A stretch of DNA of 64,000 nt from Cryptomeria japonica (GCF_030272615.1 NC_081406.1:112497783-112561782); one strand, 5' to 3'. Positions 44,013 through 56,651 are shown, counted from the first letter of the stretch. Notes: a model not told the origin generated them from the sequence alone. Made by a program: numbers and translations.

Positions 44013-45496
44013 TGGCATTATGAGAACACGTATGTGGACATAATGACATTGTGTGTTGTCATTGATGTCAATATGATGAAGAGAAGAGAACCGGCATATG
44101 GTTATGTGAACTAACATTTGTGCATGAAGAGAAGGGAACCGGTATAACATTGGGAACCGGCATATGGTTATGTGAACCGACATTTGTGCCAAAGTGAAGC
44201 GGTGTGTTTGTTCAAGGAGAACTGGCATATGGTTATGGGAACCGATTGTATGACTACCGGTTGGTAGTCTCAACTTCAGGGTTTCCGGTTGAAGTGCTTC
44301 AAGCCTGTGTGGCTCAACCGGTGACTTTGTGTGATGAGCTAGCATTGTAACGAAGAACAGATCATGTTGCCACGTCAGCCTTGTGCGCATGAAGGAGATT
44401 GTTCCTATCTACCTCAGGAATGTGCGAAGTCTGTAAATGGTGATAACGCATGATAGGTTATCAACTACCATGAAATCAGTGGAAAATGAATGATGGAGAA
44501 CATCTTGAGATTGGATCAAGACTGTTGCATTTAATGCAGTATGCTCAATGGTCAGGATTGAACCATTTGAATTCCTTAACCTAACAGGTTCAGGGTTTAA
44601 GGTTTATGCTACAGACCTATCTGTTTCCTATAAGGTCGATGTTGTGTTTCGTTCTGAGGTTGTTGGCAAAAGTTGTGTGTGTGTATCCAAGAGAAGAGAT
44701 ACGTGATTATTGCCAGACCAGAGGAGAGAAGTGATACCTGTAGAGTGTGAGTGCAGAAGGTGAAGAGGAGCTTAAGCAAATCTGCATTGGCATTGAGTGT
44801 TGTTACCAAATCATTGTAATATCTGTTGATCTCTAACCACCTCAACAATTGGAAAATCCCTTAATAGGGTAACCTTAACTGACTTGCTATAAATCCTTTA
44901 ATAGGGTGACTCAAAACCATTGAGTTCTTGAAATCCTCTAACAAGGTTTAACCCTTAATCGGGTATTCTAGCCATCCCTTAACCGGGTGATCCCTAACAG
45001 GATCGGTTCCTAACATAACCTATTGTATTAGTCTTTAACCGGACAATGCTCCTAACAAAGCGGACTTCTAAAGAGTTCAAAAACAAGTTTGTGGGTATTC
45101 ATCCCCACCGTGGTTTTTCCCAGTTGGGTTTCCACGTGAAAAATATGTGTGATGTCCTTTTCATGTGATGCTATGTTGTTTTCTGTCAAGTGGTGAATCA
45201 TGTTGATCTAGTTGCTTATATGTATATCTTTGATGGTAGATTACCTGTTCATAAATTAGGGTGAAATGGAAATGAAGTGTTAGATTGTATGAGAGGATAG
45301 TGTGAACCGGTTTATGCTTGTCTCAGTTATTCTGGGTTTTGCCAGTTGTACTCTGTTCAAGGACCGGTGTTGTTGTTTATTTGTTAATGCACTGTGTCTG
45401 CTGATAAACCGGTTTAAGAGTGTGTTTTTTCCTGTATTGATTCACCCCCCCCTCTCAGTACCGATTTGGTACTATTCGTTCATCATTGAGTTATCA
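44013..45496 (+). mobile_element. LTR plus primer-site stub inserted in the LINE-1 RT domain
   Basis: 1484 bp between direct repeats GATCCTAT (44005-44012 and 45497-45504; a ninth base, A, also matches). The right part has the copia LTR signature GATTCACCCCCCCCTCTCAG. It ends GTTCATCA at 45484, followed by TTGAGTTATCAGATCC, which resembles the primer site of the copia element at 51686-59067. The left end TTGGCATTATGAG looks like an LTR start missing a few bases. Within it an ACCGGCATATGGTTATG unit is repeated three times (44085-44245), and CCTTAACCGGGT-like words recur at 44855-45060. It is not a clean solo LTR. Confidence 0.65.
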
Positions 45497-45504
45497 GATC
45501 CTAT

Positions 45505-47749
45505 GTCCCCCTTCCTCTTCATCATCATGGCTGAAGACCTAGGTAGGTCCATCTCTACGGCCAAAGAGGAAGGTGGGATCCAAGGAATCCCCATTACTAG
45601 CGGCCTCCCTTCCTTTACCCACCAGCAATTTGTCAATGATATGATGCTTTTTGGGCAGGGAAGTGTAAGGGAAGCGAGCGCCTTCAAAGGCATCCTTAAT
45701 TTCTATATGCTAGCCTCAGGTCAAGAGGTGAATTTGGACAAGTCTGCAGTATTTATGTTCAACATGGACCCCTCCTTAGGAAAAGTGGTCAGCAATGTCC
45801 TGGAGATTAGTGAAGGAACTTTTCCTTGCAAATACCTAGGCATTCCCCTTAACAAGGGGAGAAGACCCTCAAAATTATGGGACAACTTGGTGGATAAAAT
45901 CAAGTCTAGGATTAACACTTGGAAAGGAAAATGGCTCTCATCTGCAGGCAGAGCAACCTTGGTTAGATCGATCTTATTAGCTATGCCCATTTACCAGCTC
46001 TCCTATCAACACTTATCTTCTTCTAAACTTGCAGAGCTCAACAAGCATCTTAGGACCTTCTTTTGGCAAGGTGCTAATGACAATCGTAAAATATCACTCA
46101 TATCGTGGGACAAGATATGCAAACCTAAAGAAGAAGGAGAAGTTGGCATTAAAAACCTTCACGATCAGGACAAAGCCTTGGGTGCCAAGTTGGTCTGGAG
46201 GATGTTTAGATCCCCCCACCTCAAATGGGCTCGCTCATTGCATCAAAAATACCTTAATGGAGGGAACCCTATCCAAATCTTCAAAGAAACCAACCCTCCC
46301 AGAGGATCCTGCCTATGGAATTTTATGTTAGACTGTAAGAGGATTATCTCTGATAGACTCACGTGGAACCTAGGGTTCGGGGATAAATCTCTCTTCTGGT
46401 CGGATTCGTGGGGTGGATATAAGGCTATTGATAATATCCATGACTTTGGTGCTTCTCATATCCTTCTTGAATCTCATAGGGGACCCCTGTTAAACAACTA
46501 TATCTCCCCTTCAGAGGATGGGGTTGGTTGGCAGTGGATCGAGAAGGAAAATGAGGATATCCCGGTAAAGGATAAACAAAAACTTATGGCAATTCTTAAA
46601 TCAAGGAACATTGCCTTAGGTCAGAATGAGGAAAAGCTCGTCTGGGATGGCTCCCTAAGTGGATAATACAACTCCAAGTATGGGTACTCTCTCATCTCCA
46701 AATTTTTTATAAGACCTATGATTGAGCTTCCCTTGAAACTTTGTTGGGATAAATACTGTCTGCCTAAGACAGGTTTCTTCTCCTGGCTTGCGGCTTAGAA
46801 CAAGCTCCTTACTACAAACAAATTTAGAAGATTGGGGTATGAGGGCCCTAGTAGATGTCCTTTTTGTGAGGCAAACGAGGAAGATACCAATCATATCCTC
46901 CTTAACTGCCCCTTTTCTCACAAATGTTGGATCTGGTTCACCAACAAACTTGAATTGTCAGCGGCCTTTCCCCACACCATCTTCGGAATGCTCAAGGCAT
47001 GGCCTCTCCTCAGGCGGGGATGTCTCTTTGAAGGTTTATGGATAGCTCTTCCCTCTTCTATTATGTGGGAACTATAGAAGGAGAGAAATAGACGTCTCTT
47101 TAAGAATGAAAAACTAGAGGTTCCCAAAATCATTAACAAGATAGAGTCAGCTATCACTGAGCTCATGAACAACCAACTATCTTCAGGCACATTGAAGAAT
47201 GCATCTATCACTTATTGGGATGAAAAGATGATAAAACTTTGGGAAGGCTTATCCTTTCCTCCCTTTGTAGGCGATGGTCCTATTGCTAGTCTTCGATCAA
47301 GGGATGCTTGTAGATGGAAGCCCCCAGGCGAAGGCTGGATGAAGCTAAACTTTGATGGGGCATCCCGTGGCAACCCAGGGCAAGCAGGGTTAGGATGTGT
47401 TGTTCATAATTGGGAAGGCACGGAACTAGCAACCCTTGCCTCTCCGGCTGGCATCAACACCAACAATTGGGCAGAGCTTATGGCCCTGGTGGAGGGTCTG
47501 CATTTATGCAGGAAACTAGGAGTTAAGAACTTGGAAATTGAAGGAGACTCGGCTATAATTGTCAATGCTCTGAGGAAAGGTAGTATGCCTAATTGGAGAC
47601 TAAATACTTTGTTGTCAAAAGCCATTGACTTATGCAGAGATTTTGATAGGTTCATAGTCAATCATATGTATAGGGAGGGCAATAAAAGAGCGGATGAGTT
47701 GGCCAACTTGGGAGCCGATGGCATCAATCTCCTGTCCGTGCCACCTTAA
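45505..47749 (+). pseudogene. LINE-1 ORF2, second part: RT thumb, zinc-binding region and RNase H
   Basis: Resumes with SPFLFIIMAEDLGRSI, directly continuing the block before the insertion. The catalytic box reads QFVNDMMLFG where plant LINEs have F-x-D-D, so the first catalytic Asp is Asn (GAT to AAT). Then come YLGIPLNKGRRPSKLWD and WKGKWLSSAGRATLVRS. A zinc-binding region has WDKYCLPKTGFFSWLAA, a TAG, and CPFCEANEEDTNHILLNC. An RNase H domain at 47335-47720 starts KLNFDGASRGNPGQAGLG and includes HMYREGNKRADELANLG. Stops occur near 46664, 46797 and 47077. The C-terminal RNase H is a feature of part of the plant L1 group. Confidence 0.9.
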
Positions 47750-47805
47750 GGCACCCCCCTCTTTTGTCTTCGTGTCCTAAAGTGTCAGTAGTATGTTTGT
47801 TCCAC

Positions 47806-49570
47806 CATTACTCTTCTCCCATCGAAATCATCATGCCCTGTTGATGAATGGATCTATTGTCTTACCGAAGCCTTTATTTTTCCTCCCTTATCATCTTCCA
47901 CTAATATAGTCACATCGGTGTAACTAGGCATATCGGAGGCAGGCCTATTTAGCTCCCTCGAAACCTATTCCCTCGTCGATATCTTTTATTAATGTAGCTG
48001 CCTTTTGTCTGATTGACATATATCTTTCGATGAGAACATCCCTTTCGGTGAGTCCCTTTATGTTGCACCGATGCTATTATCTCCTCGAATACCTTGCCCC
48101 GTCGATGACAACCATCTTCGCTTTCCTCAATATCTTTTGTCAACGGATTTTTGTCTTCGATGAGTCTTCTTTGAAGTTCATCGACGCTCTCTTTCTTCGA
48201 TGGCCCTTCTATATCGATGAGACATCATTGGGTCTATCGATATTATTTGAACTCCACTGATATAGTCGCATCGGTGTAACCAGGTGTATCAAAGGCAGGG
48301 CTTTTTAGCTCCCTCAAAACCTATTCCCTCATCGATATCTTTTATCGATGTAGCTGCCTTTTGTCTAATCAACATAAATCTTTCGATGAGAACATCCCTT
48401 TCGGTGAGTCCCTTTATGTTGCACCGATGCTATTATCTCCTCGATTACCTTGCCCCGTCGATGATAACCATCTTCTCTTTCCTCGATATCTTTTGTCGAT
48501 GGAATTTCGTCTTCGATGAGTCTTCTCTGAAGTTCATCAACACTCTCTTTCTTCATCGATGAGACATCGTTGGGTCTCATAGATATTATTTTAACTCCAT
48601 TAGGTTTTCATGTTGAAGCATCCTCGGGCTCCGGTGACCTCCTTTATTTGCTCCACCGAAACCCTTCTCCCATTGAATCATCATAGCCTATCGGTGATTG
48701 GATCTATTATCTCACTATAGCCTTTCTTTAGCCTCCCTTATCTTCTTCTTCTGATAAAGTCGCATTAGTTAAACCTTGCATATCGGAGGCATGCCTCTTA
48801 GTTCCCTCGAAACCTATCTCCTCATCGATATCTTTATCAATGCAGCTGCCTTCTGCCTGATCGACATTATTCCTTCGATGAGAACTTTCCTTTCGGTGAG
48901 ACCTTTTTATATTGCATTGATGGTATTATCTCCTCGATGAACTTTCCCATCAATGAAAACCATCTCCGCTTTCCTCGACATCTTATGTCGATGGAATTTT
49001 TGTCTTCGATGAATCTTTCTGAAGTTCACCGGTGCTTCCTTTCCTCGATGGCCCTTCCACATCGATGAGATATCGTTGGGTCTCAATGATATTATTTGCA
49101 CTCCATAGGGTTTTATGTTGAATAAGCCTCGGGCTTCGGTGACCTCCTTTATTTGTTCCATCGAATCTCTTCTTCCATCAAAATCAACATTCCCTGTCGG
49201 TGAGCGGACCTCTTGTCTCACCGAAGCCTTTCTCCACCGATAAAGTCACATCGGTGAAACCAGGCGTATCGAAGGCTCCCCTTTTAGCTTCCTCGATACC
49301 TTTCCTCATCAACATCTTTTATCGATGGAGCTGCCTTTTGTGTGATCGACATTATTCTTTCGATGGAACATTCCTTTTTGTGAGTCCCTTTTATGTTGCA
49401 CCGATGGTATTGTCTCCTCGAAGTCCCCTTCCCATTGATGAAAACTTTATCCGCTTTCCTCGATATCTTTGTCGATGAAATTACTGTCTTCGATAAGTCT
49501 TTTCTGTAGTCCATCGATGCTTCCTTTCTTCGATGGCCCCTCTTTTTCGATGAGACACCGTTGGTCTCAT
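47806..49570 (+). repeat. TCGATG-rich tandem repeats in the LINE-1 3' UTR
   Basis: Four copies of a unit of about 490 bp. Reference points (ACATCGGTGTAAC or equivalent) lie at 47911, 48267, 48761 and 49247; the second copy is about 135 bp shorter. Shared words include CCTTTCGGTGAGTCCC, TGTTGCACCGATG, CCATCTTCGCTTTCCTCGA and GTCTTCGATGAGTC. Each unit is studded with TCGATG and ATCGATG. The remaining 3' UTR (49571-50640) has no gene and ends in AATAAAATTATTTGGC, a likely poly(A) signal region. Confidence 0.82.
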
Positions 49571-50667
49571 CTATTTTATTTGAACCCGGTTATCTTATAG
49601 GTTGCTATTGTACCCGCTTGATATTAATTCTTTTAACAATTAGTGGCTTCTCTACAAATAATTATTCAAAATGGATGCTCAACAAGTGGCATCACTTACC
49701 TTCCTTTAAAATCTCATGTTTCATCATTACCTTTGTTTCGATGAAACCATTGCCATCGTCCATGAGCCTTGTGGTTTCACCGATCTCCTTATTTTCATCG
49801 ATATCTTCATATTTCTTAAAGGCACCCATCTCATTCTTAGATGTTTCAGTATTTCCTCCTTATATTTGATCACTCCTAAATTTAGCTTTTTTAGTATTGC
49901 CACTCTACTAGGATAAGCTTTAAGACTAGAAGGAGACAATACCTTACATTATTGAGCATAGGTATATAAACATGCTGGCATATCTCACTCTCGGATATAT
50001 GTGAACATGGATATATAGGTACTATTATTTATGTAGATATTGCCTTCTTTTAGGACTTACACTTACCTAGTTGTCCTTGTCTCTATTTATGGAATTTGCC
50101 TCGTTAATATATATTAAGTTTATGCTCTTCGATGGGTAATCACTCTTGCATTATGTTTCTGGAGATTTTTTGAGACTAATATTTTGAGCTATGTATCCTA
50201 ATAGGTGACCATCCAGGCAGGTATGATTTTTTGTATAAGTTGACCTATTCGGTTTTTCTAACATTCTGGTGAGAGACTTTCTCGATATTTTTTGTAGCAT
50301 GAGTAGAAGAGCAGACTTAACCATGTGTTTTAGGAATAGCAAGAATTGTCACCCACAAATGGCAGCTTCACCCCAAGAGATGGGCAATCTGTTGCTCAGC
50401 TTTTCCCAGAGGATTTTTACATACTATCTTCATTATTTTGGACATGTTCCCGTTGTGATCTTGTATCTCTATTATGTATCGCATTCTTAATTTTTTTTGA
50501 TCCTTGAAGGATCTGGACTAGACCAAAGGTTTTCTTCCCTCCATTCTTTCCTACTAGTGCCCACAACAAATGGAGGTGTATATGTAGTTCTATCTATTTT
50601 TAAATTAATAAAATTATTTGGCCTCGGCCTTTTATCGATCAAAAAAATATATATGAACCTGAAAGAT

Positions 50668-51073
50668 TCCCCAAAATTACAAAAATAGGGATTTCACAAT
50701 TTTATGAAAAATTCATATATAAAAAATTTGAAAACTTATGCACCACTATGAGAAGCATAAAATTCTACTCCAAATCAAAAAAACGTTCAAAAAAATAATT
50801 TGGATGACTGAGATATTGTTGTTTGAAAATCACTTGCGTAATTATGACTCCCAAATCATCGTCACACCTCCATAATTCAAATGGCTATAGATTTAGCCTT
50901 TGAAGTTGGATTAAAATGAAACAAAAGGTGATTCTAACTTTCTCAAATCTCTTAAATTGAATGGTGTCCTTAGACCTAACTTAAGAAGCTTCAATTTTGA
51001 CTTGCAACAAAGAAAAGCCGCGAATCTAAAACTCCAAAATTGCCCAAAAAAACTCTCTAATGGCAATCTCAAA
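50668..51073 (-). other. Leader of element E right of the LINE insertion
   Basis: Non-coding leader between the LINE insertion and the primer site. It continues the sequence broken at 39885. No gene is seen. Confidence 0.65.
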
Positions 51074-51085
51074 GCTTTGATACCA
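51074..51085 (-). other. Primer-binding site of element E
   Basis: Reads TGGTATCAAAGC on the minus strand, next to the LTR start at 51086. It is one base from the initiator-Met-tRNA site. Confidence 0.85.
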
Positions 51086-51685
51086 TGTAATAATTGGCTA
51101 TGAAGGTAGTCACCCAAGATCTAGAGACCAAATGAAAATCACAAGAACAAGAGAGAAATAATATGACAAGAATAAATTGTATTCCTATCAATGATGCTAT
51201 ATAATATAATCAACTAGATTCTTTGTGAATAGGAGACCCCCTGGTTATATAGTCAAGGTGAGAACATAGGATTGGATAATACTATGACGAGTTTTGTATT
51301 TTTATGAAAATGATTGTTGGCCATTTGGTGGAATTGATTATGTGTTGCATTGGTGTTTTTTTATTGATGCCAACACTAGTTGTTTGGATGCTTTACCGAC
51401 ACCCTTCTGGTTCCGGTAGGTTGAGTGGTTTCTGGTTGATTTGGATCTGGCATGGTCTGATAGGCTTCGATATGATTTGGTCATGGATTTGGCTTGTTCA
51501 TGATACTCATGTTCATATTTAGTAAGTTGGTTTTGGTCTGATGATCGAATGCTATCATGTTTGCTTAGAAGCTTGGTTTCTGGTTCCGGGGAGGGTTTCA
51601 CTAGTAGAGCTTTTGATGAAGATCTTTGATGAATTGCATAAGTGGTGTTGGTGCAGCTTCTAGTGGAGTTTCGCGATGTTGTTGG

Positions 51686-53122
51686 TGATGGTATGATGAA
51701 AGAATAAGTATCTGGTAGAATATTGAGAGGGGGGGTGAATCAGTATATTGAAAAACTGATACAAAGTTCCCAAACTCAAATTCAATCACACAAAGTAATT
51801 ATATCATAGTCAAGATCAATCTTCACAAGAATACTTGACATCAACTGGTTTGACTGTTATGACAACTTAGCAATAAACAAATCCAATCTTGTAAACATCA
51901 ATAATGCTTAATCATATCTCAACATATTCATCTCTCAATGCTTCTAGTTATCATGCCTTATTAGAAGTTAATCAAATCAACAAATAAGATCATAACCACA
52001 AAAACATTCACCACTTGACACAAATGTTTATACGTGAAAAACCCAAATAGGTAAAAACCATGGTGAGATGAGACTCACAAGGATAGCTATCTGAACTCTT
52101 CCGAAGTTCATCCTGTTAGGAGTCAAGCCTGTTAAAGCTTTACAATAAGTCTTGTTAAGAACTAATTTCGGTTAGGAATCACCCAGTTAAGGGATTTACA
52201 AATATGCCTTGTTGAAAAGAAAAATACCCTGTTAGGAGTAGCCACGCTGGAGGATTTAAGAATCCAAGCTAATGGACCACCTTGTTAGAGGATATAATAA
52301 GTAACCAAGCTTGTTAGAGCTTACCCGGTTAAGGGATTTCACTTCTACTTTAATTGTTAGAAAACAACAGGTTTTCTTGATCTATCTGAATAACACTACA
52401 TTTGCTTGATCAAATCCTTTTAAGCTTCAGTATGCCTTTACTCAAAGTGCAGATCCATTCACCAGTTAGGCAACTACATACTCAACAGGTTTCTGCCAAT
52501 CTTGTCAACTTTTAAATACAACTTCATCGACCTTAAATACAAATCAATTAGGTCGGTAACACAACAAAGGCCTAATTATCATCATCAAGATTACAAACAA
52601 GTCAGTACAATATTGACCGTTTAGAAATCATAACAATCTCTTCACATTCTTCAAGAAAATTCCAACTGCTCCATGATCACCACTTCATCAGACTTTGTAA
52701 CTCATCACGTGCTATGCATTAGATGCAATCCACTTTTCTCCTTCCCTAGTCAACAAAAAAATGCACCAAAACAATCTGAACTTATCCTCATACAATGATC
52801 ACATGTGTCTCCATCATTACCACTCATCAGATAATAAACCAACAAACTTGATCGGTTAGGTATTAACAACTGATAGAGTTTACCGGTTACATTGTATAGA
52901 AAGGTTTAACCCTTTACACCAGTTTATCAGTTCAACTCACAAACTTAACATACCGGTTTACAACATCTTCCACAAAGCTCTTCCTACCGATTACTAGCCA
53001 ATATCAAAAAACATCAATATCAACAATAACATGAATACCATTACCGGTTCAATTAACATCAATGACAACATATTATTAATGCAATCTATATGTAAAATGG
53101 CAACAAACTAAAAATGCCAACA
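51686..53122 (-). repeat. 3' LTR of copia H
   Basis: Plus-strand start TGATGGTATG, end GCCAACA. Contains the complement of CACCCCCCCTCTCAA near 51730 and a run of CCTGTTAGGAG/CCGGTTAGG-like words at 52110-52340. It is 16 bp longer at its outer end than the other LTR. Confidence 0.93.
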
Positions 53123-53135
53123 ATCTCCCCCTTTG
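53123..53135 (-). other. Polypurine tract of copia H
   Basis: ATCTCCCCCTTTG on the plus strand is CAAAGGGGGAGAT on the element strand, directly before the LTR. Confidence 0.88.
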
Positions 53136-53477
53136 TCATTGATGGCAATATGAATATCAACACCTCTAATTGTTGTTGATATTGGTGAATAGGAATCCTG
53201 GTTTACATTACCAAGTATTCACCTTGCTCTGTCTGTCTTCAGCCTACCGTTGGTTCACCTAATCAGACACATAATTCTCCTCCTTAATCACATAATTCTT
53301 CTCCCCCTTTGACAACAATGCCAAAGTGAAAGTGAAAACATGTAATTTTGCTCTCACTGTGCATCAACAATATACTGCAACTTGATTCTCCCCCTGTGGA
53401 ATACATCCACTTCTTCATCAATCCATGTAAGATTCTACAAGTAATTTAGGGACTAATGCAATCAGCATCATGCTCAA

Positions 53478-54514
53478 TTAACTTAATGAAGAGAGACAAC
53501 CCCCAATTGACTTCTAAGATACTCAAAAGTGGTCTTAGGCAGAGGTTTGGTAAACATATCTACAAACTACTCCTTGGTAGAAACATGATCTAAGATAACA
53601 TATTTACTTTGAACTTTTTCCCTCAAGAAGTGATGCTTCAATTCAATATGCTTAGTCCTTGCATGCAAAACAAGATTTTTAGAAATGTTTATTGCACTTG
53701 TATTATCACACAAAATCTTTATTGGTTCTGAGATTTTCATCTTAAAACCTTCCAAAATGTGTCTCATCCAAATAGCTTGTGTGCAATTCATATAAGTTGC
53801 TACATACTCAGGTTCAACAATAGATTGTGAAGTACAACTCTGCTTTTTACTACTCCATGAAACTAGCCTTCCTCCTAGAAAGAATGCTCCACCGGTATTA
53901 CTCTTATGGTCATCAATATTTCCTGCCCAATCAACATCCGTGTATGCCTTCAAATCAAAATTTCCACCATATGGATACCATAACCCATAGTCAACAGTAC
54001 CTTTTAGATATCTAAAAATTCTCTTGGTTGCCATCAGATGTGCTTCCTTTGGATTCTTCTGAAATCTAGCAACAATACCAACTGCATGGGCAATATCCGG
54101 TCAACTGTGAACAACATAGTGTAATTTGCCAATCATTGACCTGTATTCCTTTTCATCTACAGACTTAAATGCATCTTCCTTGGATAACTTACAACCTATA
54201 ATCATTGGGGTTCCAACTGGTTTACAGTCACTCATACCAAAAGTCTTTAAAACCTCTTTGACATACTTAGATTGAGTAATGAAAATGCCATTATTCATTT
54301 GTTGTATCTGCAAGCCTATGAAAATTTTAATTTCCCCTACTAATGACATCAAAAACACAGTCTTCATTTCATCTGCAAAACTATTGCTCATGTCATCATT
54401 GCCTCCAAATATAATGTCATCAACAAATATTTCACTGACTAGTATTTCATCTCCTTCAGACTTGAGATAAATGTTGTTGTCAACACTGGTTCTAGCAAAT
54501 CCTATCTTCATCAA
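53478..54514 (-). pseudogene. copia H: RT palm end and RNase H
   Basis: Minus strand. The frame at 54514-54101 has IFVDDIIFGGND with catalytic Val-Asp-Asp at 54417-54428, followed by FIGLQIQQMNNGIFI, and stops at 54101. RNase H at 54034-53567 shows YTDVDWAGNIDDHKSNTGG and LCDNTSAINISKN. A TAG then interrupts just before FVDMFTKPLPKT, the normal end of copia RNase H, which runs to about 53478. In the catalytic block EPEYVA the usual Ala-Glu pair is changed to Pro-Glu. Confidence 0.88.
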
Positions 54515-55342
54515 ATGTGTATGAATTCATTCATACCATGTTATAGGTGTCTTCTTTAATCCATACAAAGCTTTATGCAATTTTCATACCATGTCTTCCT
54601 TATCTGTCAATGCATAACCATCGGGCTGCTCTATATAAACCTCTTCTTCCAGTATCCCATTCAAAAATGCAGACTTAACATCCATCTGGTATACCTTGAA
54701 CTTCTTATGAGCTACAAATGCAAGTAAAGTTCTGACACCTTCCAGTCTTGCTACCGGTGCAAAAGTTTCTCCATAATCTTCTCCTTCTTCTTGCGCATAA
54801 CCTTTGCAGACTAATCTTTCCTTGTTGTGAACTACAACACCATTTCATTTAACTTGTTTCTGAAAACCCATTTAGTACCTATAACATTCTTGTTTACCAA
54901 TCGAGGAACCAGGGTCCAAGTGTTGTTCTTCTCAATTTGATCCAATTCCTGCCCCATAGCTTTAACCCAATGATCATCACCAAATGCTTCCTTAGCACTT
55001 CTAGGTTCAAAGGCAAGAGTTCTCTCTTATTCTCCTTCTAGTTAGTACTCCAGCATCCTCATCCCCAATAATTTGTTCAGGACTGTGATTTAGTCTCACA
55101 TACCTAGGAATAACATTATCATTCTCTTTAGGTTCAACTTATTCATTATCATCTTCTTCTGAATTTATTTGTTCTGGTTGAACAAGTACATCAAGATTTG
55201 CTTTACCGGTTTCTGATTTAACAATTTCAGGTTCCAAAAGAAAAATGCAAGGATCTTCATCCTTTTTCTCTGAACTGGTTCCTTCATAGACTTCGGGACA
55301 TTCATCTACATGAACATCAACACTCTCAACGATTCTTTGTGT
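54515..55342 (-). pseudogene. copia H: N-terminal RT and linker, many stops
   Basis: Similarity is clear on the minus strand between about 54840 and 54515 ([39 protein letters not shown], then LHKALYGLKKTP), but stops interrupt before the palm. The segment 55342-54960 carries the variable linker between integrase and RT. Confidence 0.8.
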
Positions 55343-56278
55343 CTAATTGTTGAAGCATTTATAGGCCTTACTCTTGGTGGAATAGCCAAGAAATATGCCT
55401 TCATCACTCTTAGCTTCAAACTTGATTATGTAATCACCTCTTTTAATAAAACATTTGCTTCCAAATATCTTAAAATAGCTAACATGAGATGATCTCCCAT
55501 ACCAGTATTCATAAGGGGTCTTGTCATTACCTCTTTTCACTAGAACTTGGTTCATTGTGTAGACAGTTTTACTTACAGCTTCTTTCCAAAATGTTTTTGC
55601 TACACCTCCTTGTATCAACATAGTCCTAGCAGATTTAACCACTGACCGATTGTTTCTCTCTGCTATACCATTCTGTTGTGGTGACCTTGGTGCAGAAAGT
55701 TGCCACTTGATACCATTATTATCATAGTACTTAGTGAATTCCTCAAAAGTAAATTCACCACCTTGATCTGTTCTCATACATTTTATCTTTATGTCACTCT
55801 CTTTCTCAACTAAGGCCCTGAATGCCTTGAATTTACCAAAAGCTTCATTCTTATCCTTCAAGAATGTGATCCACATCATCCTTGAACAATCATCAGTGAA
55901 GATCATGAAATATTTGTCACCTTGAATGCTTCTTGTTCTTATTGGTCCACATAGATCTGTATGAACCAAATCTAACAAGTGCTCTGCTGAGAAGGACATG
56001 CTCTTGAAAGTTGAAGAAGTCATCTTTCCTAACTGACATTCTTTACAAAGAGCATTAACCGGTTTGTCTAGCTGAGGCATACCTCTTACTATCTTAGACT
56101 TGCTTACTTTAACAATATTGTCAAAATTTATATGACAAAATCTCCCATGCCAAAGCCATCTATCATCTATCTTTGCAATCAAATAGTTGCTAACTTTAGA
56201 TTTAAGATGAAATAGATTACCTTTGGTCTGTTTCCCGATTGCAATCAATTCACGTTTGTTGTGAAAGATTTTGCACAT
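55343..56278 (-). pseudogene. copia H integrase
   Basis: 311 open codons on the minus strand. The zinc-binding region WLWHGRFCHINFDNI then LCKECQLGK retains His-His-Cys-Cys. The core has DLVHTDLCGPI, IFTDDCSRMMWI and MRTDQGGEFTFEEF, and the catalytic Glu lies in NGIAERNNRSVV. The C-terminal part (KIFGSKCFIKR, then GIFLGYSTKSKAYKCF) is complete. This is the longest intact domain of element H. It stops at 55343 where the polyprotein should continue. Confidence 0.93.
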
Positions 56279-56317
56279 ACCATTTCTAAACTCCAGTGGG
56301 TATCCTCTGTCATTAAG

Positions 56318-56602
56318 TTATGCCACACTCAAAATACTGTGCTTTAGGCCTTCAACCCAGCAGACATCGTCAGCATTGCTCTTCCCATTAAGAGTAATAA
56401 TTTTGTTACCTTTAACCATACATGGTGAGTCATTGCCAAATTTGACAAAACCGCCATCAAATTCCTTCAAGGAAAAAAATTTGCTCCGATCACCATTCAT
56501 GTGATGTGAATAACCACTATCAATGATCCAATCATCGGAGTTATCCATCCTGGATACTAGTGCCTTCTGATTTGATATTTCTTCCTTGATAGCTACAAAC
56601 AC
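56318..56602 (-). pseudogene. copia H protease
   Basis: Minus strand. DWIIDSGYSHHMNGD carries the Asp-Ser-Gly active site. GNKIITLNGKS and VEGLKHSILSVA are the usual following blocks. A stop at 56318-56320 separates it from integrase. Confidence 0.9.
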
Positions 56603-56651
56603 AACATCTTCACTAGCATCATCATCAGATTCTTCATCAGTAATACCACTA

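Larger units (their letters stand above)
39903..50650 (+). mobile_element. Full-length L1-type LINE (LINE-1) inserted in element E
   Basis: Flanked by a 17 bp TSD, ATATGAACCTGAAAGAT, at 39886-39902 and 50651-50667. It has ORF1, an ORF2 with endonuclease, RT, zinc-binding region and RNase H, and a long 3' UTR. It ends in a short A-rich tail after CTTTTATCGATC. Without the insertion at 44013-45496 it is about 9.3 kb, long for a plant L1, mainly because of a 2.9 kb 3' UTR. A related uninterrupted leader at about 38490 shows the empty target. Stops and frameshifts show it is inactive. Confidence 0.9.

Noticed and set aside
49200-49478. Frames in the TCGATG-rich repeats (several at 47949-49514, both strands)
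   Set aside because: They follow the tandem repeats in a LINE 3' UTR and differ between repeat copies.
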